The notes below the pieces were generated by a model. The model had not been told where the DNA came from and made no database searches. It saw only the letters and a program-made list of their open reading frames with translations. 64,000 nt of DNA from Exophiala sp. HKRS030 (taxonomy: Eukaryota > Ascomycota > Eurotiomycetes > Chaetothyriales > Herpotrichiellaceae), in contig JAHWDD010000003.1 in NCBI GenBank assembly GCA_023897205.1, positions 7,071,665 through 7,135,664 of the forward strand. Direction: 5' to 3'. Position 1 is the stretch's first letter, and each line of letters begins with the position of its first letter. The position numbers were made by a program, and so were the translations under genes. Below, one piece after another: positions 42,964-55,018 of this stretch.

Positions 42964-44924
42964 ATGTCGCTTCAATACACGCCCAGCCCTGGTGCTGTTT
43001 CTGATGCACACTGGACGGCGGTGTTTTTGGTAGGCTAAGTCTCCTCTAAAAACTATTTCCAGCTAACGGCGTCCAGTCTACTCGAGATGCCGGTGCACGG
43101 GTTCCGATAGACTTCATAACACATCCAGGAGTTCATCTTACTCAGGCATGTTTTTCGCACGGCATATATGATGATATTCCAGCCCAGACCTGTATCTCGG
43201 ATCTTCTGGCGAGCAATTTCGGTCGGATTGTCGTCGATCTGTACTGGGACAATATCAACCGTCAGTTCAATTTGTGCCCTGTTGAACTACCTCCGCTGGC
43301 CGGCAACTCGACAGCCGGGTACAGTGTCGACTTTTCAGAACTTTCATCTATAACAGCCACGACCTCTTCTGCCGCGGACCCCACTGTGCCTTTGACTGCT
43401 CCCACTGCCCAGCCCCTTGTCAAGCGCCAGTCTGGAGTCAGCAATGCGACAACTCCCGTCACCACTACTCCTCCCATTTCCTCGTCGGCAAGTGCTGCAC
43501 CCATTCCGACCACCACTGGTGTGTCCGGCACTGAATTGCTCGAGCTAGGGCCATACAAGTGTAGCCTGGATTTGAACTTGGATTCGATCATATCCTTGTA
43601 CGGTGATTACTTCGAACAAACATCCGACACAATCTCTGCATATCTGCAATACCTAACCTTGAATTTACATGCTGCGTCACCCTTTACCGCCCCGTCTGAC
43701 GCTGCCAATACACCAATGCAAGCACGACTGCCCCACGGAAACAGTCTTATTGGTGCTCAATTCCAGAATAACCTTCCTGAGACTCTTTACACTCCAGATC
43801 AGCTTCAGGATGACCGTGAAGACCTCAAGAAGTCATGGTTTCGTAACAATTTCGCAAGTAGCACAGACACGAATTATTTTACAGTCGATCACGGGAGCGA
43901 CGGCACCAGCACACAGGATGGCTGGCCTGGCGAAACATGGATTCTCTTGAACTCTCATCGGCGACTCCTCCTCAGTTGGGGAAAGATTGACCCTCAGATG
44001 AGCGCATATGATTTTCAGACCGACGCCAGCAATGTGTTTCCGAGCGACTATCTCGAAACTAAGCACAAAGTGTCTGTCAACGATGAAGGCGATGTTGTTT
44101 CCGGGTGCTTTTACGACCCCGAAGTTACGAAAATTGGAGCACAAAACTCCTCCGGGGCCTACACAGCGATCACTGAGAACTACTCGTCCCAGATCTTGCA
44201 ACACTTGGTTCAGAATCTTACAGCTTGTGGTATATCACCCATGTTGAACGTGACTTTGGGGACTTCAACGGTACAGGATAATCTAGATTTATACCAACAA
44301 TTCGCCCGCTCCACGGTCTTTGGATGGGCTTCTGGTGAACCCAGAAATGCCTCACAAATCAGAGCCAACCAAAAGAGAGCCAACGACGAGGAGAAGAATT
44401 ACGCTTGCGCCGTCCTTGATTCCACTAGCGGATACATGGGTCGTTGGCGAGTAGAGCAATGCCAAAAGCAACACCGCGTGGCTTGCCGTATTGCCGACGA
44501 GCCATATGCCTGGCGACTGTCAACGTTTGAGGTGGACTACGAATCGGCTCCGGATTCCTGTCCGGAATCTACAACTTTTGCCCTGCCTAGGACTGGCCTT
44601 GAGAATACCTATCTATACCGGAAGATTATGAACGACTTGCGCTCTGGGGTCGATGATTCCATCTTGTCTGGGATCTGGATAGATTTCAATTCTCTGGATC
44701 AGACCGATTGTTGGGTGAGCGGAGGACCAAACGCATCGTGTCCTTACACTGGTTCTGAGGATTCTGAAGACCAGAGGCAAGTCCTCATTCCAACGATTGC
44801 AGCACTGATCGTTCTCATCCTCACGGTTTTGACATTGCTGGTGAAATGCAATGAAAACAGAAGGAAAAGCAGGACTCGCCGGAGAGGAGATGACGGTTGG
44901 GAATATGAAGGAGTACCATCGTGA
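42964..44924 (+). CDS. mtc6: Maintenance of telomere capping protein 6 (Mtc6)
   Basis: Two exons, 42964-43029 (MSLQYTPSPGAV and on to VFL) and 43077-44924, giving 637 residues. The 47-bp intron joins VFL to STRDAGARVPIDFITHPGV, the conserved Mtc6 start. DLYWDNINRQFNLCPVELPP follows. Later parts hold many N-x-S/T sites, paired cysteines (ACAVLDSTSGYMGRWRVEQC, then HRVAC, a C-type-lectin-like stretch) and one membrane helix near the C-terminus (LIPTIAALIVLILTVLTLLV) before a basic tail. It is a type I membrane glycoprotein. The telomere-capping link comes from yeast genetics and the molecular role is unknown. The short exon 1 lacks a strong signal peptide. Confidence 0.88.
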
Positions 44925-45625
44925 AAAGCAATCCGCTTCTTACATGAGTTCAAAAATTTAGCATGCAAACCTTCTGTGGATTTATGAACTAAACGGAGTG
45001 TAGAAACTCTCCTAAGTCGGAACCGGAGTGTTTTCGACCGAACTCGGCATCTTTTGGTCTTTACGACAGCTAGGTTCAGTCTCGTCTTTGTCCAATCCTG
45101 ACTTGAAGGCAGCTATGGTCAAAGAAGCTACCGGATGCCTCGTCCATTTCAGTGATCTCTACACCAATTTGGGTATTCATGACAGGGTCGGGCGTTTGGG
45201 GATGAGGGGCCCATTGGATTGGTAATTTTGGGGAAAGGCATGAATCCGGCTTGCTTTTGCTCCTTTATCATTGCCTTGGCCTTCGTCCGGGATCATCGAT
45301 CCCTAGGCCCAGTGTACCACTTCCGAATGCGATCTTATTATGTTCACAGGCGCTGTTTACTGGCCGATAAACTTCTTACAAGTTTCTGCAAAGGCGATTG
45401 TTGCGCACTGCCAAATCACACCATCATCCCGACCTTCGGCCAAAAAGTCCAAAGAGGAACCCGACCGGCCTCCACATCTGTTTATTCATATCGGCCCCAC
45501 ATAACACATAAGAGGGCTGGACAATCACCTTTCAAGTAGTCTGCTCGCTGCTCGTGTTATTTGATCGATGCCATATCGTTGCTCGTCGATATACTAGTCC
45601 TCCGTTGACTCTCTAAATCGCCAAC
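44925..45625. other. Intergenic region
   Basis: These 701 bases between two plus-strand genes include the 3' flank of mtc6 and the promoter of the NmrA-like gene. The 65-106-codon frames show no features. Confidence 0.5.
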
Positions 45626-46555
45626 ATGTCTACCAAAGTTGCAGTTGCTGGAGGGACCGGAAACCTTGGATCTCCCGTCGTCGGTGCCCTGTTGGCAGCT
45701 AACTATTCCGTCACTGTCCTCACACGAACGGGAAGCACCAGCACCTCGAAGCTCCCCAAGAGCCCACGGTTGAAGGTCACCGAGGTGGACTATTCCTCGG
45801 TGGCCTCTCTGACCGAAGCACTGAAAGGCCAGGACGTGGTCGTGTCGACCCTGGCCTCCGAGTCAACCGGCAGCCAGAACCCTCTCATCGACGCCGCGGT
45901 CGCCGCCGGGGTCAAGCGGTTCATCCCCTCGGAATTTGGAAGCGACACGACCCACCCGAAATCGTCCCAGTTGCCGATCTACAAGCACAAGGTCGACACT
46001 CAACGATACCTCAAGGCCAAGGCGGCCGAGAATCCCGGCTTCACCTACACCTTGGTCCTCAACGGCGCCTTCTTGTCGTGGGGGGTCCAGGTGGGATTCA
46101 TCGTCAACGTCCAAAACCACTCTGCCACGGTGTGGAACGGCGGCGACGTACCTTTCTCGGCCACCAACCTCGAAACCATCGGCAAGGCCGTCGTCGGTGT
46201 GATCAAACACCTTCCGGAGACGGCGAACCGTCCCGTGTACGTGCAGGAAGCCCTCATCACCCAAAACCAGTTGATCAAGTACGCCAGGGAAAAGGACGGC
46301 GTCGAATGGCAGATCACCCCCAAGGAGACGGCAAGGGCGTATGAAGAAGCCATGGCCGAACTCGCCAAAGGTCCAGATGCCGACATTGGATCGGCCATGG
46401 TGGGATCCCTCATGAGCGCAATCTTCGATTCCAGTTACGGCCCGGACTTTTCGTCCCACCTGGACAACGAACTGTTGGGCATCAAGGGGATGACGGACGC
46501 CGACGTCAAACAGATGGTTGAGAACCTCATGGGGTCATCAGGTTCTTCCTTGTAG
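45626..46555 (+). CDS. NmrA-like / isoflavone reductase-like NAD(P)-binding protein
   Basis: Single exon, 309 residues, ATG preceded by CCAAC. The N-terminal dinucleotide site VAVAGGTGNLGSPVV and TRTGSTS loop are followed by VSTLASEST. The family-typical RFIPSEFGSDT comes next, then KHKVDTQRYLK with a lysine in the expected catalytic position. This atypical SDR group includes fungal isoflavone-reductase-like enzymes and NmrA-type redox sensors. Which role applies here cannot be decided. The GC-rich coding sequence contrasts with AT-rich flanks, as for other single-exon genes in the window. Confidence 0.9.
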   Translation: MSTKVAVAGGTGNLGSPVVGALLAANYSVTVLTRTGSTSTSKLPKSPRLKVTEVDYSSVASLTEALKGQDVVVSTLASESTGSQNPLIDAAVAAGVKRFIPSEFGSDTTHPKSSQLPIYKHKVDTQRYLKAKAAENPGFTYTLVLNGAFLSWGVQVGFIVNVQNHSATVWNGGDVPFSATNLETIGKAVVGVIKHLPETANRPVYVQEALITQNQLIKYAREKDGVEWQITPKETARAYEEAMAELAKGPDADIGSAMVGSLMSAIFDSSYGPDFSSHLDNELLGIKGMTDADVKQMVENLMGSSGSSL

Positions 46556-46640
46556 TAGTGACTACCAAGCCGTAGAAGATCGAGGTACACTACCTGGGTA
46601 CATAGGTAGTTTATGACCAGCATATGCAACTTTGGTGCTT

Positions 46641-46665
46641 CATGCCATGTCATGCCATGCCATGC
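46641..46665. repeat. (CATGY)5 pentanucleotide repeat
   Basis: Five tandem CATGC/CATGT units about 85 bases after the NmrA-like stop codon. Confidence 0.85.
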
Positions 46666-46844
46666 TGTAAGATGGATCGATTTCTACCACTGCTTACTGT
46701 AAGCTGGAATGAACATCATTTGCAAAATCCTCTTCTTGGATAAGTAATAGAGCTGTTCCGACCTGGCTGTGTTCATGTCCCTTTCTTTTTGGTCTATCTC
46801 GGTATGGTAGATATCGAGTTCTTATTTTTGGGGTTACTGTCCAA

Positions 46845-48158
46845 TTATATCCACGTCTGCCCTTCCTCGTCCAGGAATGTAACCACCGCCGTTGGGGAAC
46901 GAGTACTGTTAAGTAAGCCTTTGTTACATCTTGGACTTTGCATTGTGGGTATTTGTTCATCGACATTTGATCCGAGTCCGGAGGCCTTGGATGGTCGCTC
47001 TCCATTCATGCTACGCCTTGTTTGTCCGCAGGTGTGACTCTCTCCCTCACACGAGTACAGGTACAGATCGAGTAGTTCGTCAATGTCATCATCCAAAACA
47101 GAGTCCTCGTCCCTCTCGGATCGATTGTCCACTCTGCCGCGTTCAGGGGTACATGATAAGTTTGCCCTTGAGGATAAAATGTGAGACGTCGCAAAACTCG
47201 TAAAGTCATGATCTTCGAGTCCTCCTTCATTCTGTTCTTTGACCACACGGTGGTCCTCGAATGCTACATCACTCCCAGGACTTCCTTGTCGTTGTCGTAG
47301 ACGTAGACGCAGTGGTGCCGGACGTAGTAGATCTTGTTCCACCACTCCTACCACTACATCATTATTATCGAAATTGTTGTCGGCATGGTTTTCATCATCG
47401 TAGTCGGAGTCATCGTTCTGTAGGCGACACCTACAGACCTCGCACTTTTGCGCGGTTGCTGATACCAAGAGTTCATCATTACCCGCGTTGAGGTTTGATG
47501 GTATTTCGTCTTGGCTGTATGTACTCTGACTCTGACTCTGACTTGCCATTCGCTGGCGGTCAATGCCCCCTCGAACAATAACATTGTCGTCGTCGTCGTC
47601 GTCACTGCTGCTGCTGCTGCTGAATTCATCCTCGACCCACTTCTTGGGTAGGACTTTGAGCCAACCGTCGGGTTGTATTCGTGAGAATGCATTACCTCTT
47701 TTGTCCTTGTCGACATCTCCCAACCTTTTCACGGAGTATTGTTCTTCTTCAAGTAATGTCCGATGGAACAAGGGTTTCAAAGGTCGAGGGGGTACTGGCG
47801 GACTGATTCTACACTCTTTTCTTCTTCTAGTCCTTAATCCAAACTCCGTCATGTCCGACACAAGTTTTTGAGCTTCTTGTCTATTGTGGTCGTCATGATC
47901 GTCGAGTTCTCCAAGATCGATTCTGCCAGGACTCTTGGATTGTACATCCGAAAGGGACAACATTGATCGGTTTTGGTTTATACGACCGCGATTTTTCAAC
48001 CCCAATACCGAATCGATACTCTGCCTTTGTTTGAATAGTGTGGTTGCCACCGATCGGACATTGTCCATCATACCGGGGGACGTTGCGGTTGCAGTTGTTG
48101 CCGCAGTGTCACGTCGTCCCTGACGACTAAAGATAGACATTCGAGAAGGAAAAATCAT
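46845..48158 (-). CDS. Hypothetical disordered acidic protein
   Basis: Single frame. I place the start at the Met at 48158 (MIFPSRMSIFSRQGRRDT), giving 437 residues. The frame remains open to a Met at 48326 (493 residues), and the Met at 48140 is a third option. No domain is recognised. The protein is rich in Ser, Asp and Arg, with a Ser6-Asp6 tract encoded by TGC/GTC triplet repeats (47586-47625). It has a CEVCRCRL cysteine cluster, an acidic stretch (DDDIDELLDLYL) and Pro-rich PPVPPRPLKPL that could bind an SH3 domain. Low complexity makes coding status less certain, but length and codon pattern favour a real gene. Confidence 0.55.
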   Translation of the reverse strand: MIFPSRMSIFSRQGRRDTAATTATATSPGMMDNVRSVATTLFKQRQSIDSVLGLKNRGRINQNRSMLSLSDVQSKSPGRIDLGELDDHDDHNRQEAQKLVSDMTEFGLRTRRRKECRISPPVPPRPLKPLFHRTLLEEEQYSVKRLGDVDKDKRGNAFSRIQPDGWLKVLPKKWVEDEFSSSSSSDDDDDDNVIVRGGIDRQRMASQSQSQSTYSQDEIPSNLNAGNDELLVSATAQKCEVCRCRLQNDDSDYDDENHADNNFDNNDVVVGVVEQDLLRPAPLRLRLRQRQGSPGSDVAFEDHRVVKEQNEGGLEDHDFTSFATSHILSSRANLSCTPERGRVDNRSERDEDSVLDDDIDELLDLYLYSCEGESHTCGQTRRSMNGERPSKASGLGSNVDEQIPTMQSPRCNKGLLNSTRSPTAVVTFLDEEGQTWI

Positions 48159-48810
48159 TGCCGGGGTCCGAACATTGTCCCAGGCAACGTGAGGATTTTC
48201 CTTGATGAAGAAGCAGAATAAGGGGATTCGACCCTGGGAAAAGTTCTTGATGATGACTCTGAGAAGACGAAAGACCTTATTGTAAGTCAATTCATTCGTT
48301 TGAAAGGGGGAGTGACAGTCGATCATATAGAAACCAAACGTAAATCACATACACCAGGCTCTTCATCGCTACTTGTGTAGCACCACTCAGCTTCACCCAG
48401 ACTGTTCTGGGTGAATTCTGGAAAGATCACTGTTTGCGACGCCACCGCTTATACACAGGTGGTGATGCTGGAGTGTAGTTCGGTCAGTCAACAGGCAATC
48501 AAACGCCGCTGGGATCTTGTTGACTCTTTGAGAAAAGACACAAGGCAATCGAAAGGTAGGTATGAGATGGACATGGGACTAATATAGATGTGAGTGAGGT
48601 GAAGCCCTGTCACTCCAGTCGGTGTCGTGAATTGTAAGGCTTTGCAGCCCCAGACAAGACAAGAACCAACTGATGAACAAAAAATAACACAATTTATTAC
48701 AATCCTATAACTCTTGACCTCCTCACCTTCTTCTGATATCGTAACCTGGCAGCCCCAACGTTCTGCTCTCGGCCCTGAGATGGATTCCACTCCCCAAGTG
48801 GAAGCTAGCT
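48159..48810. other. Intergenic region
   Basis: These 652 bases lie between the hypothetical gene and the esterase 3' end. No gene, RNA or notable repeat is seen. The first ~170 may be coding if the longer start of the hypothetical gene is right. Confidence 0.45.
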
Positions 48811-50292
48811 TCACAATTTCGCCTTCATCCAAGACTTGATCGCCTTACCCTGTTCGGTTTCGGCTGTCATGCCCCAGCGTATATTCGAGATTGGAGCAAT
48901 GTGTGTTTCATGTGCTCCTACGACGTAGGTGATGCCGCCGGGGTTGACGGACTATTGATCAAAACAAGCAGCAAAAGCAGTCAGTTGATCGATTTGGTTA
49001 AAAAAAAGAGCGGGGGGGAGGGGTGAGAAGAACTGATATGATCTGCTCCGGTGTAATGCGAGAGAGAGAGAGAGGCCTTTGTTACCTTGTACTTTTCCAC
49101 CCAAGCATCAATAGCGTCGACCAACATCTCATCTTTGCCTGCAACGCACAAGACATGTTCAACTTTGGGGTCTTTCCACCAGTCGGCAGATACTTCAAGA
49201 GCCTCCGAGTAGGGACTTTGTGGTTTTCCCGCCATGTAAGCATTCGACCACATATCGGCAGCCCAGGTGCTGACAATGTCCTTGTTCTTGCATCTCTCGC
49301 TGCTCGGCCAATTGACGTCAAAGGTCGTCCAAGGGGCGACGAGCACGATGGCCTTGAATTTGTCTCCCTCGCCAAGGGCAAGGTCGGGAAATTCGCCGCT
49401 CGGGTGCATCGCATGGGACAAGACGGCCAGACACAGGTTGCCTCCGGCAGAGTCACCCCCAAGAATGATCTCGGAGGCGGGCCGTTGCAATTCGGTCCTC
49501 ACATAGTTGACGGCTTCAACGGCCTCGATGATCTGGGTGGGGTACGTCGCGTGAGGAACCAGGGTGTACTCGAGAAAGAAGAAAGCCACATGGTCTCCGC
49601 TCTCCTCGAGAGTCTTTTGGACACCGTGCCAGAATTTCAGGTGAGTGTCGTCGCCATCGAGTGAAAATCCTCCCCCTACAATGAGTTTTTTGTCCAGTCA
49701 GCGAACGTCTCTCCCTCCCGAATATCATTCTCGCTCGGAGTTTCGCTGTACGTACCGTGGAAGTAGACGACAATGTGCTTCGCCCTTTTGTAATCACCCA
49801 TCCAAAAGGCCTTGCAGCCTGACTTCAGGGTCACAAACTCGGGCTGGATCCCGATGCTCCTTGCCCATTTCTCGTAGACTTTGCCAAACGGTTCATTGAT
49901 GTACCTGAAAGAACGTCAACGGATGGGGGAAACCACATGTTCTCGCACTAGATCCCTACTGCAGCTGTCGAGTGCTGAGCCTCAAAACCAGCTTCGGTGG
50001 TCAGCGAGAGTTCACACCCTGTCCAAGACTGACCGACCTTCCGCACGAGAGCGGCGCTCAAATGCTGTCCATAGGTATATGCCCCGGATTCGCCCCGAAA
50101 TGGGCTTGTCGCCGCCGTGTAGAAGACCGAACCCACTGTGATATGGCGCGTCAGAACAAGAGCTACGATGGCCGAAAGTGAGCACGAACAAACCGACAAA
50201 ACAGCTGGGAAAAGGTCTAGCTTCTCCAGAAGCGACAACTGACTGATCGGTGTGGAGGCCACCTGGCCAGGAGTAGGAGGGAGTGTCGACAT
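48811..50292 (-). CDS. Alpha/beta hydrolase fold-3 esterase
   Basis: Four exons: 50292-50018, 49904-49756, 49675-49086 and 48951-48811, giving 384 residues. A hydrophobic segment near residues 28-50 may anchor it to a membrane. The oxyanion motif is HGGGF (from His141) and the nucleophile elbow is GGDSAGGN with Ser217. An acidic residue near GKDEMLVD and a C-terminal histidine in VGAHETHIAP complete the triad, so this is a hormone-sensitive-lipase-type esterase. The intron 1 donor (GTGTGA after ACAGG) is the weakest junction and was chosen for phase and for the join TGYINEPFGKVYEKW. Introns 2 and 3 are clear (GTACGT...GTAG and GTAACA...ATAG). The substrate is unknown. Confidence 0.85.
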
Positions 50293-51609
50293 GTTTCACG
50301 CTGGCGATACTGTTGACTGCGGATTCTTTCAGAAATTCAGGATAGATGGCGAAGAATGAGTCGAGGTGTTGGCCAGTATTCCCCAAGTCGTAATCTAAAG
50401 AATAGAACGGTGACGACTGATTTTTTGAATCTGACACCAAACAGGTGGTGATTGTGAGTGAGCTTGTTCTCGTCTGAACTAACCTGACACGCGCTATGGG
50501 AGTCAGTAAGTCTCGACCATTGGACAAGTTTAGACCGTGACCGACCACCGAAACAGGTGCAGAAAAGGCTCGAACAAAATGATCTGGCCTGGAGACGTCG
50601 ACCAAGATTGGCTCGAAGCGTATTTCCAATCCATGAGAACCACATCCATCTTGTTGCCGAGGTCCAAGGTACTTTATGCGCCTGGTGCGGACGAATCTTT
50701 GACCATGTGTCCGTGAAACTGAATGTCAATGGCCCGCATGAGCTTTACAGAATTAACTGATAGCTATCCTCTACTCACGAGTGGGTAGTTACCTAGATGT
50801 GCATCCAAGTTACTGACTAGCCTCTACCAGCCTTGACTTTCATCTATCCTCATCCTGGACACTCCTTGAACACCTCTAATCAGACCACCGAGGATCAGCA
50901 TCTCAGCGACTTGTTTTGTTGCAATGGGTAAAAGGTCCCCCGATAGCTGCATTCACAACGAGAAAACCTAGTGAACCCGGTCATCCAGCTCCCATTGATG
51001 GTGTCATGGCCGTGTTGTTGTTGTTGTTGTCACGGGCTTTGTGGCCGGCCTTCTTCATCTCACTAGGGAACATTGACAAGCCCGTGATCGTGGCATTCGA
51101 GGCAAAGGACAACGCAATCTAGTCGGGATCGGTGCAATCAATGGGAAACATAACTCATAATGTCTATTTGCCACAACAGCGCCATTCAAGAAGTCCAACC
51201 AGGATCGTAGGCAAAGCCCTATATCGCTAGCAAGTCGACTTTGGTATCGGACCATTTTGGGCGCTCGGAATGCCACGCCCATCGACCCGACTCATGTTCT
51301 GGAAGGCCTAGGTGACCAACTGTCGAAGCTATTACTGTATTTCCTCTTTCGGAGCAGGTTCCTATTCGTACTTGGCCGTGTGTCCCAACCATACCCGCCA
51401 GTTCACATTCGGCCGACTATGTCATGCAGAGACGCTAACCCATATCGTCATGTGTCTGAAATCGAAAAACCCCACGCATATCCTCAGATGCGATCCGCGT
51501 TCAAGAAGCTTCCCTGAAATTATTCTGATAGGCACATAACGACACGTGAGAACTGGATGCGCCGCGGTGGCATCCTTTCTTGTTGATAGACTTCAGGTCG
51601 TGGACATAA
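50293..51609. other. Intergenic region with possible degraded element
   Basis: This 1.3 kb stretch between minus-strand genes has no intact gene. It contains a (GTT)n run near 51014-51030. A short plus-strand frame (51312-51539) has a C-x-ET-x-HIV-x-C-like peptide faintly reminiscent of retroelement C-termini. Confidence 0.4.
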
Positions 51610-52981
51610 TTACTGGACTGTCTGGCCATTTACGGCTTGTGCTTGCTCGATAGACATGCCACCATTGTCTGGATTGTCCACATTGTGATAGTCCAGAATC
51701 TCCGAGTACATCATGATTTTCCACGTGTCAACGGGTAGATCGGCATCGTTGAATGACCAGTCGAACTTTTCATCTGCTACAGGCTCATCGGTTGGGTCGT
51801 GATAAGGTGAGAGATATTCGTGTTCCAGGGCTTGCTCTGCCGAAACTCTTGTTTTCGGGTCAAAAACCAGCATGTCTTCCAGGAGGTCAATGGCGAGGGG
51901 ATCGGCATTCTTGAATTTTGAGCTCAGGGGTTGTCGCTCTCTCTTGGGCAGGGACTGGACAAATCTCAGCGTGTTCTCACTGCAAATGGTTTCAATGACA
52001 TCCTGGGGAGGGGTGCCAAGTAGCTCGGTGATGATGGAGAACTGGTTGACGTGGTCTTTGCCTGGGAAGAGCGGCTTTCCTTCTAACATCTCGGCAAAAA
52101 TGCAGCCGGCACTCCAAATATCGACCTCGACGTCGTACTTTTGCCAGGTAAGCATAATTTCAGGTGCTCGATAGTAGCGTGTGGACACATAGCCGGTCAT
52201 CTGAGGATCTTGAATTCTGGCCAGGCCAAAGTCGCAGATTTTCAAGTCGCAATTCTCGTTGACCAGAATGTTACTAGGTTTCAAGTCTCTGTGGACAACG
52301 CCGGCGGAATGAACGTATTTCAAACCTCGCTACATGTAATCCCGTCAGACCTTGATAACAGCAATCGGATAGATGTTCCGGGACCTGTAGCCTACCAAGA
52401 TTTGATAAAGAAAGTATTGGATGAACTGCTTCTCCAGAGGTCTGGATGTCAGTAATCGGTGGAGGTCGGTCCCCAACAGTTCGGTCACGAAGTAGCTTGA
52501 TATGGGTCAGAAAGGTAAAGTGGTGTGAAAGGCGGTAGGTGAAACATACATATCCTCGAGGGGAGAGATGAAGATGTCGCTGAGAGAGATGACCTGACGT
52601 TGTTAGGAATCGGCTAGGCAAGAACAGCACCGTCGACTCACGTTCTCATGTCGAAGATGCTTCAACAGTTTGAGCTCTCGATATGTACGCTTTGCGAGGA
52701 CAGGTGTCGAGAAAGGCTTCATGATCTTCTTCACAGCTACGGCTTGACCTGTGAGTTGATCTTTCGCAGAACTGGCAAGGCGTCAGCAACCACGGTGAGA
52801 AGCTTCTGGTGCAAAGAATCGTTACCAAACCAGACCGAAAGCTCCCATGCCCACGGGCTGCAAATCAGTGTATCTTGTACCTAGTTAGACCATCTCTTTT
52901 GCCTCAATGTAGTCATTTCATGTACCTGCTAGTGATTTCAAAGGTTGTGCCAAAGATCTGGGCTCGCACGAATTCCGCCAT
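51610..52981 (-). CDS. hog1: Hog1/SakA stress-activated MAP kinase
   Basis: Six exons: 52981-52926, 52873-52826, 52771-52642, 52593-52550, 52495-52396 and 52329-51610, giving 365 residues. Five introns of 48-66 bp all keep phase. The protein starts [20 protein letters not shown], as Hog1 orthologues do. The ATP site includes [13 protein letters not shown] and AVAVKKI. The catalytic loop is HRDLKPSN with Asp141, then DFG at 159-161. The activation loop carries T171-G-Y173, which defines the p38/Hog1 class. A common-docking-like acidic region and [20 protein letters not shown] follow the kinase core. It relays osmotic, oxidative and other stress from the Pbs2-type MAPKK to nuclear targets. Two acceptors read AAG rather than CAG/TAG. 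Confidence 0.97.
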
Positions 52982-54955
52982 GTTGATCAACGATGCGGTC
53001 TTGTCTTGGTCGGTGTGCTGATGGGGGTGAGGTATTAGGAGTCTCGCGGTCGGTCGGCGATGGCGGAGAGATCGCAGACGAAGAGTGAATATTTACTGAG
53101 GATCGGCGGTTGTGGAGCGATCAGCTAGGCGACGATAAACCAACGGTAGGGAAGAGGATCAGAGGCGCGGAGGATCGTGGTCGTGGTCGTGCTGAGGCGA
53201 GATCAGAATGGTGCAGGTCGCAAAAAGGACTGGCACACGGTCGGAGAGGCCAAGGTTGTGAAAGGTTGTGAAAGGTGACAGCGGCAAGATTGACTTGGGC
53301 TGCTGGATGTGAGTGAATGGGATGCGGTTGATTTGCGTGGGGCAATGAGACTTTGCGGCGCGATGGTTACTAAGGCGGCAGGGGTGCAACAATCGTGATG
53401 GACCGAATGACTCGGAAAGAAAAGGATGATGAGGATGAAGGTGAAGACGCGGAGGGAACGAGTCAATGTGGATGGCGGTCTCTACCTAGACCGAACAAGA
53501 AGAGTGATTGAAACGAGGACAGCCTCGAACGGCAGCTTACAATATGCACCTTACAGCAAGTTGTTTTGAATGAGCATCGATCCAATTGCCCCTCCATCGC
53601 TGTTTACTAGACTGTATTGTACGAAAATCCATGTTTCGCCCACTTCTGTGGCATAAGCGAAGCATTTGGGGCCAGTGCCACCCAGACTGCCTCAAAGAGG
53701 CCTACTCCGTATATTCAGGAGAATCAGGATGCCCGAAACGAGTCGCGGTGAACATCAATTATTATTACTCCGTATCAATAGTACCTTCCTGCCTACCTAG
53801 AAGGTACCTGAAAATGTGTTGGCCAGTGCAGTACAGTAAGGTAGGTAGGTAGGTATCCCCAACCACTCCAAGTGCACTGATGAAGCCCGGAGAAAACATC
53901 CCACCAGAGCAATTTTTCTCTACCAACAACTCCCAGAATATGAGTTACGCTTACTCGGTGTCACCGATCCGTCGGACCAAAGACAGCAGGTTGGATCTTC
54001 ACGATTGTTACATCGACCAAACAAGACTTTTGGTCTGGCTTTTTCCAGTTTTTCCGTCTCCAAAACCGCCTTTGTCCTCTTGCAGCACGGTTTTGCATGT
54101 CTTATTCAGTGATGACCTCACCATGCTTGCTGCTTGTGGTCTATAGCGCCGGCCCAGTGGTGTTGGTTCCTGAGGACTCCAACCACAGCTTACTGTACGA
54201 GGTATCGGCCCAACTGGTACGAGTATCACAGGCTCGGTGGCTGTACACTTCAGGCTACTGCTGACAAAGCCCCCTTACACACCCGCGCTAACTCTTTACC
54301 CGTACATTTATTGATTTTGTGTACGGAGTAACTAGAGTGCGAACTCGATCATCCTCTATTCCGAAGTACTGGTCGATCGATGAGGCTGCGGTAGATTGTG
54401 CACTCATTCTGATGACTGCATGAAGTGACGGGTGGACATTGGCAGGTTGTCTTCTCGATCAGCCCAGGGATAGCCGCCGTTTCTGCAGTAAACGTCTTCT
54501 ACAAAAACATGGTTGCTGTGGAGCAAAGGGTTGTTTGGGGCTCGTGGCCGGTCACCTTCCACGTGGTAGAGGCATCGATAAGCTCAGTTCTCGATTTTCC
54601 TTTTGGCGGCACAAGGACTCGAGTCGTACTGATAGATTTGATTGATTGATTGCTGCTAGGCTATCATGTTGCCAGTGTTCTTCAAGGTTGTTGGCGCATG
54701 TCAATCACTGCAACCTCACCTTGGCCTAGTTCTAGTACCAGTTCGATTCTTCGAAACCCATGTCTAGGCGCAAGCCCTGCGTGACGATTCTGAAGACTCA
54801 AGGCTTCAAGGCATCAAAGTCCTTGGTCTTGGGGGAGTAAAAAGAGACCCAAACAATTAACATGTAGTCGCGGGCCCTGACATTCGAGCGGCCGTGTATA
54901 CACAGACGCGCAAGCAGCTAAGAAACACTGTAGCACTCGAAAGGTGGAGGAAAAC

Positions 54956-55018
54956 ATTGCTTTTGCCCACTGCAACTTGGCTGCAGATCTTTTGCAGGTT
55001 GCAGTGAGCAAAAGCAAT
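54956..55018. repeat. 21-bp inverted repeat forming a hairpin
   Basis: Arms 54956-54976 and 54998-55018 are complementary at 20 of 21 positions, around a 21-base spacer. The spacer has its own CTGCA/TGCAG complement, so the stem can continue after a small bulge. It is non-coding and distant from both flanking ATGs. Confidence 0.85.

Noticed and set aside
36939..50292. Secondary-metabolite cluster suggested by a ketoreductase, an NmrA-like protein and an esterase
   Set aside because: No polyketide synthase, peptide synthetase, terpene cyclase, P450 or pathway regulator is present. Housekeeping genes (sec62, fta4, mtc6) are interspersed.
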